Below are positions 22,506 through 36,417 of a stretch of DNA of 54,840 nt, in pieces. The notes beneath the pieces are model-generated. The model was not told the origin of the DNA and searched no databases. It worked only from the letters and a program-made list of their open reading frames with translations. The position numbers were made by a program, and so were the translations under genes. Source of the DNA: Chromera velia (Eukaryota > Sar > Chromeraceae); NCBI GenBank assembly GCA_018398765.1, contig JAHBMJ010000332.1, forward strand, positions 174,418 through 229,257, in the 5' to 3' direction. The first letter of the stretch is position 1; each line of letters starts with the position of its first letter.

Positions 22506-24692
22506 CATACTTTTTTAAGACGATCCAGTACTCGACCTTGGCCCTCTGCTCTTGTCCTGGAGTACGAGAGGATTGCCTGCAAGCCCTGTCGGTTTGGTAC
22601 CTACACAGAGCTGCTGGCGTATCACAAGCGTCTCCTGAACCACCTGGTTGAGGAGAACATCGTCCATAAGTTTGGCATGAAGTACAGGCTTGGGCTCCTG
22701 ACGGCACACCTGCCAAACGACCTCATCATGGGGTGGCAGGAGAGGCAGAACCCGGTGGACCTCACCAGCGAAGTGGAGATCATTAAGGAGATCCACGGCA
22801 TTGCTGCCCAGGTGGAAACCTTCAACAAGTCTTTCGGGGATGCCTGGGACCGGGGCCTGGTTAAGGGAGCTCTCGTCGAGGACTTGAAGAGAGAGTGGGA
22901 ACAGAAGGCGGCAACCTTCGGGGTCAGGGACTCGGGGGGTGCCTCGCGGGGGGGTATTATTCTGAAGGTTCCTTTTGTAGCGTTCGCGGGACCTGGAAGA
23001 GTCCCGCAGAGGAAGTCCCCTTCCAAGGTAAAGGGGGGGAAACCCTCAGGAGGAAAGACCCCTGACTCTGGCGGGAAGGGCAGGGGCAACTCTGATCGCG
23101 GGAGGCAGGGCAGTGCAGGAGGGGGTGTCGGTAAGAGGGATGGCGGGGGGAGCTCCAATCGGGGGCGCTCTCCTAGGTCCAATTCCTCTGCTCCCTCCAG
23201 CAGATACAATGACAAGGGGGTGGAAGGAAAGGACCGTCCTCCCACTCAGGCCGTTGTCAACCCTAGGGGCCCTAACAGGAACCCCATTCTCGATCGATAT
23301 GGTGTTCGACACCGGGATGGATCCGGATCGGATGCGTTCATCGGGACGATGGCAGGACCTGTAGAAACTCCCATTATACCCGGTCAGTGGGATGGAGAGT
23401 TTGGGTCTCTGTGGAACAAAGTGTGTTGGGATCCTGCCGGCAGGAAGAGCCTTCCCCACGGGTACCGCGATGGGCAGTGCCTGAGATGCAACCGTCCGGA
23501 CGGACATGCAGAGTGGGGGTGGCATGGGGCCTGTCCTTGGATTCGGAAGAAGGACGGCTGCCCATCGTGCAGAACGATGGGCCATGCTCCCAACAACTGC
23601 CCTGATGAGAATGCGAAGAAGCGGTGGATGCTGAAGCAGATGGACAAGACCGGGCAGGACAGGGGCGGCTCGGGGGGCCACCGTAAGGGTCCTCCGGGAG
23701 GAGGAGGCCGGGGAGGCGGCTTCGAAGACCATCGAGGGTCTCCCTATCCTGGTCGTGGGGGCGGCTCAGGGGGGAGAGGAGGCGGTGGAGGTCGCGGCCG
23801 TGGTGGGCGCACCCTTTCTCCTGGTAGGTTCAATAATGAGAACTTCGAGAAGAAGAACTTAGACTCTGGACAGGCGCAGCGGGGGGGTAGTGTCCCTCCT
23901 GTATCCTCGCAAACTGTCGGTCCTGGGGGTCAGGACGACAATGATGATGTCGTAGTGACGGGTGGCGTCTCACGTGGCCAGGGGGACTCGTTCAATCTGA
24001 CCATCCACGTGTACAAGGGTGAGGAGAAGACCACTCACGGCGAGGGGTCTCTCGGAAAGGTCCGCTTTGCAGACCGCCTTGGCCTTCCTTTGTACTATAA
24101 GCCGGGAGCCAAGTACTCGCCGGACTACGACACAACGATCTTCCACGTGTGGCATGACGGGGCTATGGAGCGCCTGTCTGCCTGGGATCCTGTTGGGAAC
24201 CATACGGGGGTCGATATATGGAGAGAAGGAGTCCGTGGAGCCTGGCAAACGATCTTGTCCGACGAGCCTGAACGTACAGGCTTGGACTGGATGGGGTGGG
24301 CTATCTTCCCTGCAGGTTTGGAGACTTGCATGACGGTCATGCAAGCCTTCCAGTCGAAGTTCACTGCGGGAGGAGTCCAGTGCATCAGGGATATGATGGA
24401 GGAGCAGGACCCCCATCTCTTTGAGTCCATCTCTCGGATGTGGGGACCGGAGGACGAGACTACCATGGAAGCGGTGCCCTCTGGTTCAAAGTCTACTGTC
24501 TACACGGTTTCCCAGTACGAGAGTGAACTGATGAACGACCTCAACAGGACCCGGCGACGGGCTGGGTTTCCGGAGAAGTTCAAGGTCTACCAGGTTTCGG
24601 GAAACGCGAGATCCAAAAACCCCGAGCTTGTCGAGTACAGGGTTATCAAGATCCATATTGACTCCTGTACGTTCGGGAACCTCATCTCCTAG
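22503..24692 (+). CDS. gag C-terminal part with CCHC zinc knuckle and retropepsin-like site
   Basis: The longest uninterrupted stretch of the element (729 codons); protein-like sequence starts near 22555, and the first residues are probably out of frame. An alpha-helical gag core is followed by Gly/Lys/Ser-rich linkers, then a Cys-rich region with [14 protein letters not shown], which fits CX2CX4HX4C, at about 23557-23598. A glycine/arginine RGG-like tract of about 45 residues follows (23680-23830). Near the end is [13 protein letters not shown] with its Asp codon at 24660, resembling the retropepsin motif D-S/T-G-A but with Cys in place of Gly. A TAG follows at 24690. A second retropepsin-like motif, AILGIQF, lies downstream at 24936 in the same frame. 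Confidence 0.75.
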   Translation: MHTFLRRSSTRPWPSALVLEYERIACKPCRFGTYTELLAYHKRLLNHLVEENIVHKFGMKYRLGLLTAHLPNDLIMGWQERQNPVDLTSEVEIIKEIHGIAAQVETFNKSFGDAWDRGLVKGALVEDLKREWEQKAATFGVRDSGGASRGGIILKVPFVAFAGPGRVPQRKSPSKVKGGKPSGGKTPDSGGKGRGNSDRGRQGSAGGGVGKRDGGGSSNRGRSPRSNSSAPSSRYNDKGVEGKDRPPTQAVVNPRGPNRNPILDRYGVRHRDGSGSDAFIGTMAGPVETPIIPGQWDGEFGSLWNKVCWDPAGRKSLPHGYRDGQCLRCNRPDGHAEWGWHGACPWIRKKDGCPSCRTMGHAPNNCPDENAKKRWMLKQMDKTGQDRGGSGGHRKGPPGGGGRGGGFEDHRGSPYPGRGGGSGGRGGGGGRGRGGRTLSPGRFNNENFEKKNLDSGQAQRGGSVPPVSSQTVGPGGQDDNDDVVVTGGVSRGQGDSFNLTIHVYKGEEKTTHGEGSLGKVRFADRLGLPLYYKPGAKYSPDYDTTIFHVWHDGAMERLSAWDPVGNHTGVDIWREGVRGAWQTILSDEPERTGLDWMGWAIFPAGLETCMTVMQAFQSKFTAGGVQCIRDMMEEQDPHLFESISRMWGPEDETTMEAVPSGSKSTVYTVSQYESELMNDLNRTRRRAGFPEKFKVYQVSGNARSKNPELVEYRVIKIHIDSCTFGNLIS

Positions 24693-26660
<1,968 letters not shown>

Positions 26661-29600
26661 GGGCAACGTTTTACCGTCCTGCAGGTCCATCTCAAGCATC
26701 TGCAGACGGTCCCGGACAACCTCCGCCTCTAGGGAGGGCCTCGATTCGATCAAGACGGTACCATCCTCCTGGCTCCGGCGGGTGGAGACCAGGAGGATCC
26801 CTGACTCTGGAAAACTTCTGCAAGGCAGGAGGGGGGCACGGGAGCTCGATATCGCAGACGGGCCGGGAGGAGCGACCTTGGTCATAGGGGATTCCCTCTA
26901 GTCCTTCCGGGCACATCTCCGGTGGGACGGTACGAGGGGTTGCAGCGATGGACCCAGTGGCCAGCGAAGAAATTTTCTTTCCAACTGGCGGATGAGGGCG
27001 AAGGTGTTATAGGCTTGCGGGAGGCCCCTCACCTCATACACCTTCGTGAGGGCCATCAGGAGGTTTCGAGTACGGAGGCGCAGGCGTCGGCTTCGTCATC
27101 GTCTTCCTCTACCCTCCCCTCTTCCTCTGCCCTTCCCTCTGCACTGCCTCCCTCCCTCCCTCCCCCTGCTCCTGCAGCGCCCTCCGACCCATCCCCTGCT
27201 CAGGCCGAGGCATCGGTAAGGGAAGCAGGGGCGGCGGGCGCCCGAGCACGGTTTCCATCTCCTGCTGTGTCCAACAGGGCTTCTGTCGACTCCGGGGAGT
27301 CGCCGTTGCCGGATTTTGTCCTGCTCGGCTCCTCGATGAAGGGGACCATCCTGGACCCGTCAGGCCCTGGGGTGCTGCGCACGCCTGGGACGGTGCGGCA
27401 GCATACTCGTGCTCCTTCACGGGGAAGGCGGATGAAGGATCCAGGCCCCGTCTTTTATGACGAGAAGGGGAACCGCCTCTTGGGGGCCGACGGGGAGCCC
27501 CTGGGGTACAATTGGAAGGTGGAGCGGCCGGTGTTCATGACGTACCGCCGGGGGATGTAAAACGCTTGGACTCGTCGTTTCGCGCTCATACTCCACCCCG
27601 ATCTGGGGGAGATCACTCAGGGAGAGGTTTTGGACACCCTCAAGAACTACTTGGCACCCTGACTGACGACGGGCGTTAAGGGGGACTCGTAGAGAAGCGG
27701 GAGTGCTACAAGGATGAAAGACGAAATCCAGGAAGCATGTGGGGTGTTCCCTGGAGACATGGGTTTCGATCTTGAGGAGGAGAGCCTCAAGAAGATCATG
27801 TCATAGAACCAGGGCGTATATCTGCACTCACCTCTACAGCCCCGTCGGATTGAGACCCCAGAGGGGTGGACCACTTCGATGAGTCTCTGAGTCTCCATTG
27901 CTCCCGATGCGGCTGGGGGTAAGCGCACGGGGCGATACTACATGCACACGGCACTCAACTACTTGGACAGGCCCAAGCAGGAGTGGATCGAGGCTGACAG
28001 GGAATTGAGGGAGACAGACGGTCTGTCAAAGATTGAGCCCCCAGGAGCCAAGTATGCCTGCTGGACCCCTTTGGAGGGGAAGTTGTGGACAGTCAGGCTG
28101 TTTATGGCTGTCGGTTTTCCCGAGAGGTACTACGGGTACAAGTAGATCAAGTTCCAGGACTATGTTCTTCCGAGCTCCTACAACCCGGATCCGGTGGCTG
28201 CAAGCATTCAGGCGTACACGGAAGGAGAAGATCGGATGATGGAACACTTTCAGGATGTGTTCTGGGGGACAGAAAGTAATCAAGATGAGAAGGCGTGGTG
28301 CCTCATCTGTGAGATGTGCTACCAGGTCAAGTGCATGTTCCACCGGTCGAAGCACCACGATGACCGCTCGCGCCCCATCGTGTTCGAGAGAGAAGACCCC
28401 ACGGTAGAGGTCGTCCCTCCCAAGGACCTCAGGGACAGGGTTAACAAAAACGAGGTCGGCCGCGGAGACCGAGCTTGGGAGGAGCTCTCGGATGCGTCTG
28501 TGGCAAAGACAGGCAGAGACAGAAGGGGAGGGGAAGGGTCCCCTCGCGCTCGTGTTTCGGGTGCTGAGGATGAGGAGACTGATGAAGACACCTTCGCTTC
28601 TGTGTCTCTGCTGTGGGGCAGATTAAGCGAGTCAGACCCAGACGATGGAGATGACAGGGGGGATCCTCCTGACGGAAATGGAGGTCAAGGGGACCCTTCC
28701 CTAGACGATTCTCTGCACGACCCACCTCTAGGGGGTTATTCTGGAGGAGACTGGGGCGGGGGGACTGATGATGAGGGAGGCGGAGATGGTGGGGGAGACG
28801 TTCCTCCCGGATCTTCCCAAGCTCTACATCACGGCATCTCCGTGGAAGAGAGGGCTCACCTCCATCTATCTGCTCGCAGACGACCGCGAAGATTGTCTGT
28901 GAGAAGGATCCTCTCCGGGGATGACGGAGACGACGAAAGAGGGGCAGAGTCTTCTACCGAGAGGGGTAGAGGTGACAAATCGGAACCGGAGGATAGGCCA
29001 ATTGACCCTTCCGCGCACCCGGGGGGCGCGGATAGGTCCCGGTCCGAACAAGGAACTCCCATCCAAGAGAGGAGAGTTTTAGGTCCAGCTGCGCTGGAGT
29101 TCTCCTCGTACGATCGTCAGCCGATGGAGGCCCACCCCATAAAGGGGGCAGTTGTCCAGAAGGACAACAGGAAAAAGCTCGTGGCCCTCCATTCAAAGGC
29201 GCGTAGGAGCTACGGATGGGCAGACCTCGCACCTGATCTGTCGGTAAGGGACCCCCTAGCTTTCAAGGTCAAGGAAATCAGGGACGGGAGAGCGAATTGG
29301 TCGTCCATCAAGCACGTGTTCGACATTCGGGGAGGGAGAGTCCCCAAAAAGGCTGTGCGCATGATTGACGACCCTGTCCAGCTCCGCGAAGTTGGAGTTT
29401 GAAAACTGCCGGAGGAAGAAAGGGTAGGGGGTGCAAAGGGTGCTGCAGACGCGGTTTCTGCAGGTCCCTCCGCATTGTCGTCTTCCTCTGCTGTGCTTTC
29501 CTCTTCTGTTGTCCCTGCTGTGCCTCCTGTGGAGGAGTCACGTGTTGTCCCCAAGGCTGCTGAGTCTCAACCTAGTGTTCCTTTGAACGCAGGTGGAGAG

Positions 29601-30131
29601 GAGCAAGCGGAGGATCATGGGGGTCCTCCTACTGCCGAGGGGGCATCTGATGAAGGAAATGAGGTTGGGGGAGTTGAGCCACTGGGCCCTATTGCGGAGA
29701 ATATGGAGACGGATGAGGAGCCACCGTCTATGGTTGCGTTTATGGTCAGGGACGAGTATGTCTCGGACATCAGCTTGTCAACGTTTGAGGCAAGCGGCCT
29801 GGGCTCTGGGAGCGACAGCAGCTCCTCGGATGATGAGTGGGGTGTCCTGGGGGGTGGGAAACTTCCCAGGGCAGGAAAAGGACCCACCGTGAGGCAGAAC
29901 CCGCCCAAAGAGGAGGTTGAGGAGATGAACAAGGTAGATGAGGTTTTGCAAGGGCCGCAGTGGGAGCGGTTCAACACCCTCTGTGCGATGGAGGTTTTGA
30001 GGGAGGGGCGAGCAAGGAGAGTATCCGAGGTGACGGGGAAGAACTGGAATGATGATTTCCGGGAAGAGAGAGGCATTCCGTCGTTCGCTGGGGCGATGGC
30101 CTGGGAGAGGGAAGAGGGCAGTCCCAAATAG
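26661..30131 (+). CDS. Long linker region between integrase and reverse transcriptase
   Basis: About 1,150 codons in the same frame. It begins after TAA 26658; its internal stops are TAG 26730, TGA 26802, TAA 27558, TGA 27660, TAG 27690, TAG 27804, TGA 27888, TAG 28143 and TGA 29400, and it ends at TAG 30129. The open stretches are 26922-27560 (Ser/Pro/Ala-rich), 27942-28145, 28194-29402 and 29475-30131. A Cys-rich patch, [16 protein letters not shown], lies near 28298-28345, then acidic and Arg-rich low-complexity segments. No enzyme motif is recognised. Typical copia elements have a far shorter linker here, so this region is what makes the element so large. Confidence 0.55.
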
Positions 30132-30239
30132 GATGGGACGCCCAAGAGCCCCACCAGGAGTAGGTGGTGTAGTCTTCCTCACCTGTCTTGCCTTTCATCC
30201 AGGAACCCTCAGTCAGGTTTCCTGTTCACGGGAGCTGCT

Positions 30240-31184
30240 GTGTACAAGGAGGAGATGAGCCGGTTCAAGAAGGACTCTACCCAGCTCCCCGCCACAAAGG
30301 AGGAGATCGACTCGGGGTCTCACAAGCTCGCTACCCTAAAGGAGTGGCTGGTGAACATTGTGGGAAATCGGACGCTCGGCAGGAGGGTCAAGAGGAACGA
30401 GGTTCGGGCGGTCGTCGGCATGGGCTGGCGATGCACTTGGAAAGAGACGGACGATGGGGGCCGGAAGCCTAAGGCGAGGTTTTTCACAAAGGGCTTCCTA
30501 GATGGCCGACTCGTTGACACCTACGTCGGAACGCCTTCCGTCGCGGGGATCAACATCGTCTGCCTTTTCATTATGTCTACAGGAATGGAGATGGGGGCGG
30601 CGGATGTGACCGCTGCCTTCTTGACCTCCAAGGATCACAACGCCGAGCGGGTCGGCGCGACACTGCCCTCTGTGCTGCCTCGAGTCCCTGAGGTGAACCC
30701 CTTCAAGGACATCCCTGACGACAAGTACGAGGAGCTGAGGAGGATGGCAGCCGAGTACGAGCCCGGGGGCACGTACCTGGTGGAGATGGGCCTCTACGGA
30801 CTGCCTTGTGCGGCCCAGTTTTTCGACCATAAGTTGGAAGGGGTGTGCAAGGAGTTGGGGTTCAAGCGAATGGACACGGCCATCGCAGTCAAGGCTCTCC
30901 CTGAGGGAGGGAGAGCCCAAGCCATCGTTATGAATTGGATAGACGATTTGCTGACTGGAGCCCCTCCAAAGGAGCACAAAATCCTTCAAGAGACCCTCAA
31001 CAGGAGGTTGGGCTTTGGGTCCGTATGTGTGATTGGGGAGGGATTAGAGAGGAAGTTTTCTGGGGTGGACATCTCCAGAGTCTCCATGGAGGAGATTCAC
31101 CTCTCCCAGGTCTCATACCTCAAGAACACCGACACCGCTCCTCTATGGGAGATTTTGAAGGAGAAACGTCCGAGTAAACCCTAG
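30240..31184 (+). CDS. Reverse transcriptase, Ty1/copia type
   Basis: An open stretch of 315 codons in the common frame, ended by TAG at 31182. Recognisable blocks in order: GWRCTWKETDDGGRKPKARF and TKGF (finger region), ADVTAAFL with the first catalytic Asp, MGLYGLPCAAQFFDHKL (equivalent to the LYGLKQ block) and NWIDDLLTGA with the catalytic Asp pair at 30942-30947. The usual YVDD is WIDD here. Downstream motifs lead into the connection and RNase H region. All catalytic Asp residues are present. The element-wide order, integrase before reverse transcriptase, supports the copia assignment. Confidence 0.9.
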   Translation: MYKEEMSRFKKDSTQLPATKEEIDSGSHKLATLKEWLVNIVGNRTLGRRVKRNEVRAVVGMGWRCTWKETDDGGRKPKARFFTKGFLDGRLVDTYVGTPSVAGINIVCLFIMSTGMEMGAADVTAAFLTSKDHNAERVGATLPSVLPRVPEVNPFKDIPDDKYEELRRMAAEYEPGGTYLVEMGLYGLPCAAQFFDHKLEGVCKELGFKRMDTAIAVKALPEGGRAQAIVMNWIDDLLTGAPPKEHKILQETLNRRLGFGSVCVIGEGLERKFSGVDISRVSMEEIHLSQVSYLKNTDTAPLWEILKEKRPSKP

Positions 31185-31913
31185 AAGGGTTTGGACGGTA
31201 AGAGTGCTGAGCCCTCCACCGAGGAAGAGGTTGACAACCAGTATGAGAAGCCGATCCGTGCTGGAGTCGGGACTCTGCAGTGGGGGGTGAGGATGAATCC
31301 GCTCCGTGCAGTTTGGGACCACACGGTAGCGCAGTCGATTTCGAAGCCCTCCAGACGCGTCTTCAAGACGGTCGTGCGAATCATCGAGATGCTGAAGGGG
31401 CACCCTGACAAGCGAGTTTTCACAAGCGTGGGGCTCGTGCCCGTCGTGCACGCGTTCTTCGACGCAGCATTCAAGTTCGTGACCTACGCTGCACGGTTGG
31501 GTTATATTGTCAGGATCCTGCACTCGATCGAGCTGCGAGGGGACCTGCGGTCCCTCCTGGAGAACTGGATCGCGTGGGCCACCAAGAGGGCGGGCAGGAA
31601 GGTTGGGTCTTCCACCACCAGGGAGGTGTTCGCCTTTGAGTTTCTTCTCAAGAAGCTCTTCGGCATCGTTGCCCTCGTTAAGGCAATGTGGGGCCTCAAG
31701 AAGGTCTATGTGATTGTCTACACGGACTCCGGCCCCCTTTATGACCAGTTCTGGTCTGGCAAGGCCCAGACCAATGCGACCATGTAGGGCGTTTTGGAGT
31801 GGTATATTCAGAAGATGCGTGTCCTTGGAGCAGATCTCCAGTGGATTGCACGATCTAGGAACGTGGCGAACGTGATGACCAAGTGCGCCCTCCCCGGTAG
31901 GGAGATGGCGTGA
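31185..31913 (+). CDS. RNase H domain and C terminus of the polyprotein
   Basis: Follows the reverse transcriptase in frame after TAG 31182. The start of RNase H is seen as VVHAFFDAAFK with its Asp at 31461, and a second acidic site as VIVYTDSGPLYDQF. After a TAG at 31785 the typical tail follows, ADLQWIARSRNVANVMTKCA, which matches the NIADxLTK ending of copia polyproteins. The final stop is TGA at 31911-31913. Domain order and the recognisable tail make the assignment firm despite the internal TAG. Confidence 0.8.
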
Positions 31914-34642
31914 ATCTGGCGGCGTGGAACTTCTGGAGGGGAGGGGTGCAGGGCCTTTTCTTTCTCTCTTTTATGTCCTGTTTCTGTCGTCTGCTCTTTT
32001 TTCTCTGTCGTCCCTTTGCAGGTAGGCGTGTATAGGGTTCGGCTTTGCTCAGGGTGGGGACGACTAGGGTTTGGGTTCGGGCATAAAAGGAGCTAGATAG
32101 GCTGGAGGTACTGTTCGTCCCTTTTATCCGTTTCTCTCTCTCGTTAATCTGTTCTCCCAGATAGGTGACTAGATAGGGCGGTGACAAGAAAGAGGGGCAG
32201 GAGACGAGGGGCAGGAGACAAGGGGTCTCCTGCTGGGTGGGCGTGGGCTCAGCCAGGCAGGAGAGCAAGAAGAGTTAGGCAGGAAAGCAAGAAAGCCAGA
32301 AAAGCGGGTCCTCTTCTGCTGCACCCTTCCATACACCTCCGCAGCCATGCGTGTTCGGTAGTTGTCCTGTTCTGTCTCGTCCTGTTTGTGTTCGTATGTG
32401 TTTATGTGTTTCCCGCGCTCTGGCGTAGTTGACGTATGTGCCTCTGCATCATGGGCAAAGCATCCAATGCTCGGGCAATGCATGAGGCCAAGCAATAGGC
32501 GGGCCCAAAATTTATGTAAACCGAGCATTAAAAATTTGTTTGGGGCAGTTCGGGTGGAACAAACGATCATAGACTACGGTCAATTACGTGGGGTGTATGG
32601 GCGGGTGGATCCAACGTTCATGAGGAGGTATTACCCTGTCTGTTCGCATCCGTTGTCCTGCACTCCGTGTTTGGTGCCCGTCTGTATAAGAAATCCATGT
32701 GCAGGAAACAGACGGGCTGTTTACGTGGCGAAGGTGAGTGCCCAAAGCACTCAAACAGTCCGATCCCTGTGCGCTTTCCTTCCTCCGTTTTGAGCAGAAT
32801 GGGCCTGGCCAGAACAGTTAGGCAGCCTGAAAGAATGCTGTCAGCTGGCATGGGGAGCGTGAAGGATTTTGTTTGTGTCCATTCATGATCTGGCTGCCTG
32901 TCTGCGCTTCGTTATGGTGATGGAGTTGGCATGCTGCCTGACCGACGCTTTGATCTGTACTTTCGTCTCACTCCCTGCAGGGCTTAAATTTGTATCACCC
33001 CCAAGTGAATCCATGGGAGAATGTAGACAGAAAGGGGGGAGGGTGCTCATAGGGAGCATCACGTTTGGCAAGTAGCAGCCTAGGCAGGGGGAAAGACCGC
33101 TGTGCGCACACTGATACTTTTCGTCTCTTTATCTCCTCTCTCTATGCACAGCGCTTTAGCAGGATCGCAAGGGCGCCCTGCGTTCATGATGAACTGTCCC
33201 GGTCGGATGTGTAGCTGCCGTGCAAGAGAGACCTGATCCAAGTGCAGGGGGCATTTTGGGTGAGAATGAGAGCTCAGGTGTGTTGTGGGCGTTTCTTTCC
33301 TCTGCCGGCCTCTCATCCTGCTTGAAGCCTATACTCCGCGTTGGGAGGTCAGGTTAGGGGTGAGTGTAAGTCCGGGTGTGATCGGTTTTGTAGGTTTGTA
33401 TTTATGAAATCCTTTCCCCAGAAGGTCAGGGGAGTGCGTGGTAGCTCTCCTGTGATTTTTAATTGTTTCCGCAAGGCATGCATGAAGAGGTCAGGGGTGC
33501 CTTGGGGGCACCTTCTTTGAAGTGCAGTTCGGTTTTGTATATCTGTTTTCTCTCCCTCTTTCTTCTTTGTTTGGATTTTCGCACGGCCCGGGGAAGCTCG
33601 TCGCATCATGGGGGCATGCATGGACGGTGTACACTAGACGGGTATGGGCATCTTCGGGTTTTCCCTTATTCAATTCGTTTTTACAGACGGAAAGGAGCTG
33701 GGAGGGAGAGGCCTTCCCAACCTGTCTATGGAGGCAGAAACCTTTCGCAGTCGTGTTTTCCTTGAGCTGCCGGTTTGCGTTAGGGGTCCTAACCCATTGC
33801 CGACCCGAACTAGAGTAGGGTGGGCACGGCATGCAGAATATTTTCCCTTCTTTGTGTGGTGGTCGGTGGCCATCCACACATACCGTGGATCTAAGTGCGT
33901 GAAAGAAGGAAAAGAAGAATCTGGGGAGAAGGTGGTAAGGACTTTGCTTTTGACAGGCCTGGTCTGGGAGATTAGGTCTCCTTGCCAGGGGGCAGGGCAT
34001 GCTGAAGCTGTCAATGGCTCTTGGTTTCCAAAGAACTGCATTTTGGTTACATGAGGACTGCTTGTGTTTTGTTTGCCTTTCTTTCTTTTATTTCTTTCGA
34101 ACGTTCAGAGCAGGGTGCGTCCGGAGCAGGAAGCATGGCAGGTAGCGCGGGCTCCTGCATGCTAGATGTCTTCGGTTTTCTGCATGTGGGGCGGGGCTAC
34201 ATCTGGAGGCAGATAGGCTGTGTGTCCTATGCGTTCATTAGCATAAGTAGGCATGGGCTGGGGGCCTGTGTTCTTCTGTGCTGTTCCTTCCACTTTTCCC
34301 GATGTGGTTTCGTTTTTATCCCGTTCTTTCAGCCAGGTTGGCTGGTATCCATTTCTCTGTATGCCCTGCACACGCGTGAGCCCGGTATGCTCTCACTTGT
34401 TAAAGGATAATAAATGACATCTGGAGAGGACGGCGCGTAAAAGCATGAGAAAAAGGAATGAGGAGAGAAGAGGTCAACGATACATGAGTAATTCTTTTGT
34501 AATTGTGCAACAAGAAACGAGGAAACGGAAAAATTGGAGAGCCGGGTGATTAAAGAACGGTCTTTTCTCATGCTTCCTGATTCTCCCTCGTCAGAGGGGG
34601 GTGTGTTGTGCTGCGTGCTCCATAGTCTTTCCTCAGGGGCTC
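31914..34642. other. 2.7-kb non-coding 3' region of the retroelement
   Basis: No frame here continues the polyprotein or has clear coding character. It holds a TATA-like gcataaaagg near 32080 and a short purine-rich tandem (ggggcaggagac). Copia elements normally have almost no DNA between RNase H and the 3' LTR, so this region is unusual. It could be a captured or nested sequence. Confidence 0.5.
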
Positions 34643-34652
34643 GGGAGGGGGT
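34643..34652 (+). promoter_or_regulatory. Candidate polypurine tract
   Basis: A G/A run (gggagggggt) lies three bases before the TG that starts the right-hand LTR, the expected place for the plus-strand primer. Confidence 0.6.
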
Positions 34653-34655
34653 GTA

Positions 34656-35400
34656 TGAAAGTAAACGACAGTCCCGTTCCTGGTCAGATTCGCGGAGGGT
34701 GAATTCCGGTCCCAGTATTTCCATTCGTCCCTTCGCCCCGAGCCAGAGAAAGGAGCGACGCGCACGCAGCGGCCCGTATACATCGGGTGGCGGGGCGCCT
34801 GCGACAGAGGAGTGCATGTTGTGAGTTCCATGGTATGGCCCGCATGCACTTTGGCGTTAGAAATACACCTGAGGCACTCACCGTGATGGTGTGTGCTCCA
34901 GGGCTTCATATGGGATTTAAATAGGCCAATGGTGCGGTTATGCCATCGGAGGCTTCAGAATTAATTCCGGTCCCGAATTAATTTCCAGACAGTCAGACAG
35001 ACGTGCACGGCGGTTACCGTCTGTTTGAATGAGAGACGTGATCTAGAGATTGACAGAACTTCATGTGTAGGATCTGTACTATGCCCTATATCTCTTTGTG
35101 GTTCTTTTGTGCTCTGAGTAATGCACGAGGCCACCAGCAGGAGCGTACTGTGGACTGTGGGAGTTCATAGATTTTTTGTCTCGTGAAGAGACTGATCAGA
35201 TATTTATTTCGGATTATCTGTATCGGTCTAGACGAGTACGTCACGGAGACGTATTCGCTGTGATCCTCTAATAGGTGAGGGCCAGGAATTCGGGAGTATA
35301 GCAGTTTGAGGAGTCCTCTGAATAGGCTAGAGGATCGATACGGGAGGGCCCATAGGATTCCACTGGAGGAATCTCAAGAGAGGTGAGACTCTACTTTTCA
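34656..35400 (+). repeat. LTR copy 2 (3' LTR, 745 bp)
   Basis: Begins TGAAAG directly after the purine tract and ends TTTTCA. Same length as copy 1, with 22 transitions and one transversion between them (about 97 percent identity, counted by hand). It carries the hairpin gattccactggaggaatc near its end. Confidence 0.9.
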
Positions 35401-36069
35401 CTATATCACCTCTAACTTCTACCATTTAACATTTTGTTGTACTTGAAAAAAGATGCTATAGGAAAAAAAAAAATTAGAGCATATATATGCATATACAAGA
35501 TTTTATAAGTATGACGTATAAAAGCTAGGTATAGAAGTATTATGTGTGCGAATATTAACTTCATATTTACTAGGGTTAGGGTTTTTTACAGAAATATTTA
35601 GGAAATAATGTTATATGTGAAAGAAGATAAATGAAATAGATTGATGTTTTCTACATAATTCTGAAGTAAACATTGAGTGTGAACTACAGTCTAGAGACAT
35701 GTATAAATTTAATTTTTTTTTATATTTTTCATTCAAAAAGGAATTATAATAAAGAATCTAGTAAAAGATAAATGTTTATTCAGAGAATTGAATGGTGTAA
35801 AGAAATCAATTATTTCTATGGTGTAGAACATTGAAAGAATGCATGATCGAGTAAGACCATATGATCAATCACAAAAAGAATATACATACATGATCATTGC
35901 GAGTTGTATTGCAGGATCGAATGCACCACTGTGATTTTAGTTGATTTGTAGTACATATCGGTGAATAGTAGATCTGTGCAGAGCTAGGAACAAGTGTTTT
36001 AATGGAAGGAATTTCAGTCATGTGAACACTGCATGTGCAGTAGAAGTCAGTAGAACTATATATGCGTGC
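35401..36069. repeat. AT-rich block X, copy 2
   Basis: Follows the right-hand LTR exactly as copy 1 follows the left-hand one. The match ends at 36069, where the two copies diverge abruptly (tatatgcgt then gcatgcatgg here). Confidence 0.8.
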
Positions 36070-36417
36070 ATGCATGGCTTCATGTACTGACAGAATGAAT
36101 GAAACTCTCCTGATGCCCAATGATTGCGTGAGTTTCAGTAAGCGGTTTAAAGTATCTTCTCTGTCACATAATCATTTTTTTCGCAAAGAACGCATAACAG
36201 GACTGAAGAGATTTTTTGAGAGCTGAAGCTGTCAAGTTTGCACCAGGATTGCATGAATCCATGTTTTCGAGATATGTGGAGGGCATCGAACAGTCTAATA
36301 TTCATGCATGCATGAGTAATAAATTCTAGATGAGTACAGAAGGCCCGTTGATGTGTATCGGCGACCGCATGCATGTTCAACGACTTTAGAGTGTTTCAGA
36401 CTCGCTCATTCGGAGTC
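36070..36417. other. Short unique spacer, nothing identified
   Basis: Lies between the end of the duplicated block and the stop of the minus-strand frame. Contains atgcatgcatg runs. No feature seen. Confidence 0.5.

Noticed and set aside
23290-23320. Protease active site (MVFDTGMD) in an alternative frame of gag
   Set aside because: It lies in a different frame from the rest of the polyprotein and upstream of the zinc knuckle; the in-frame site at 24660 is a better candidate.
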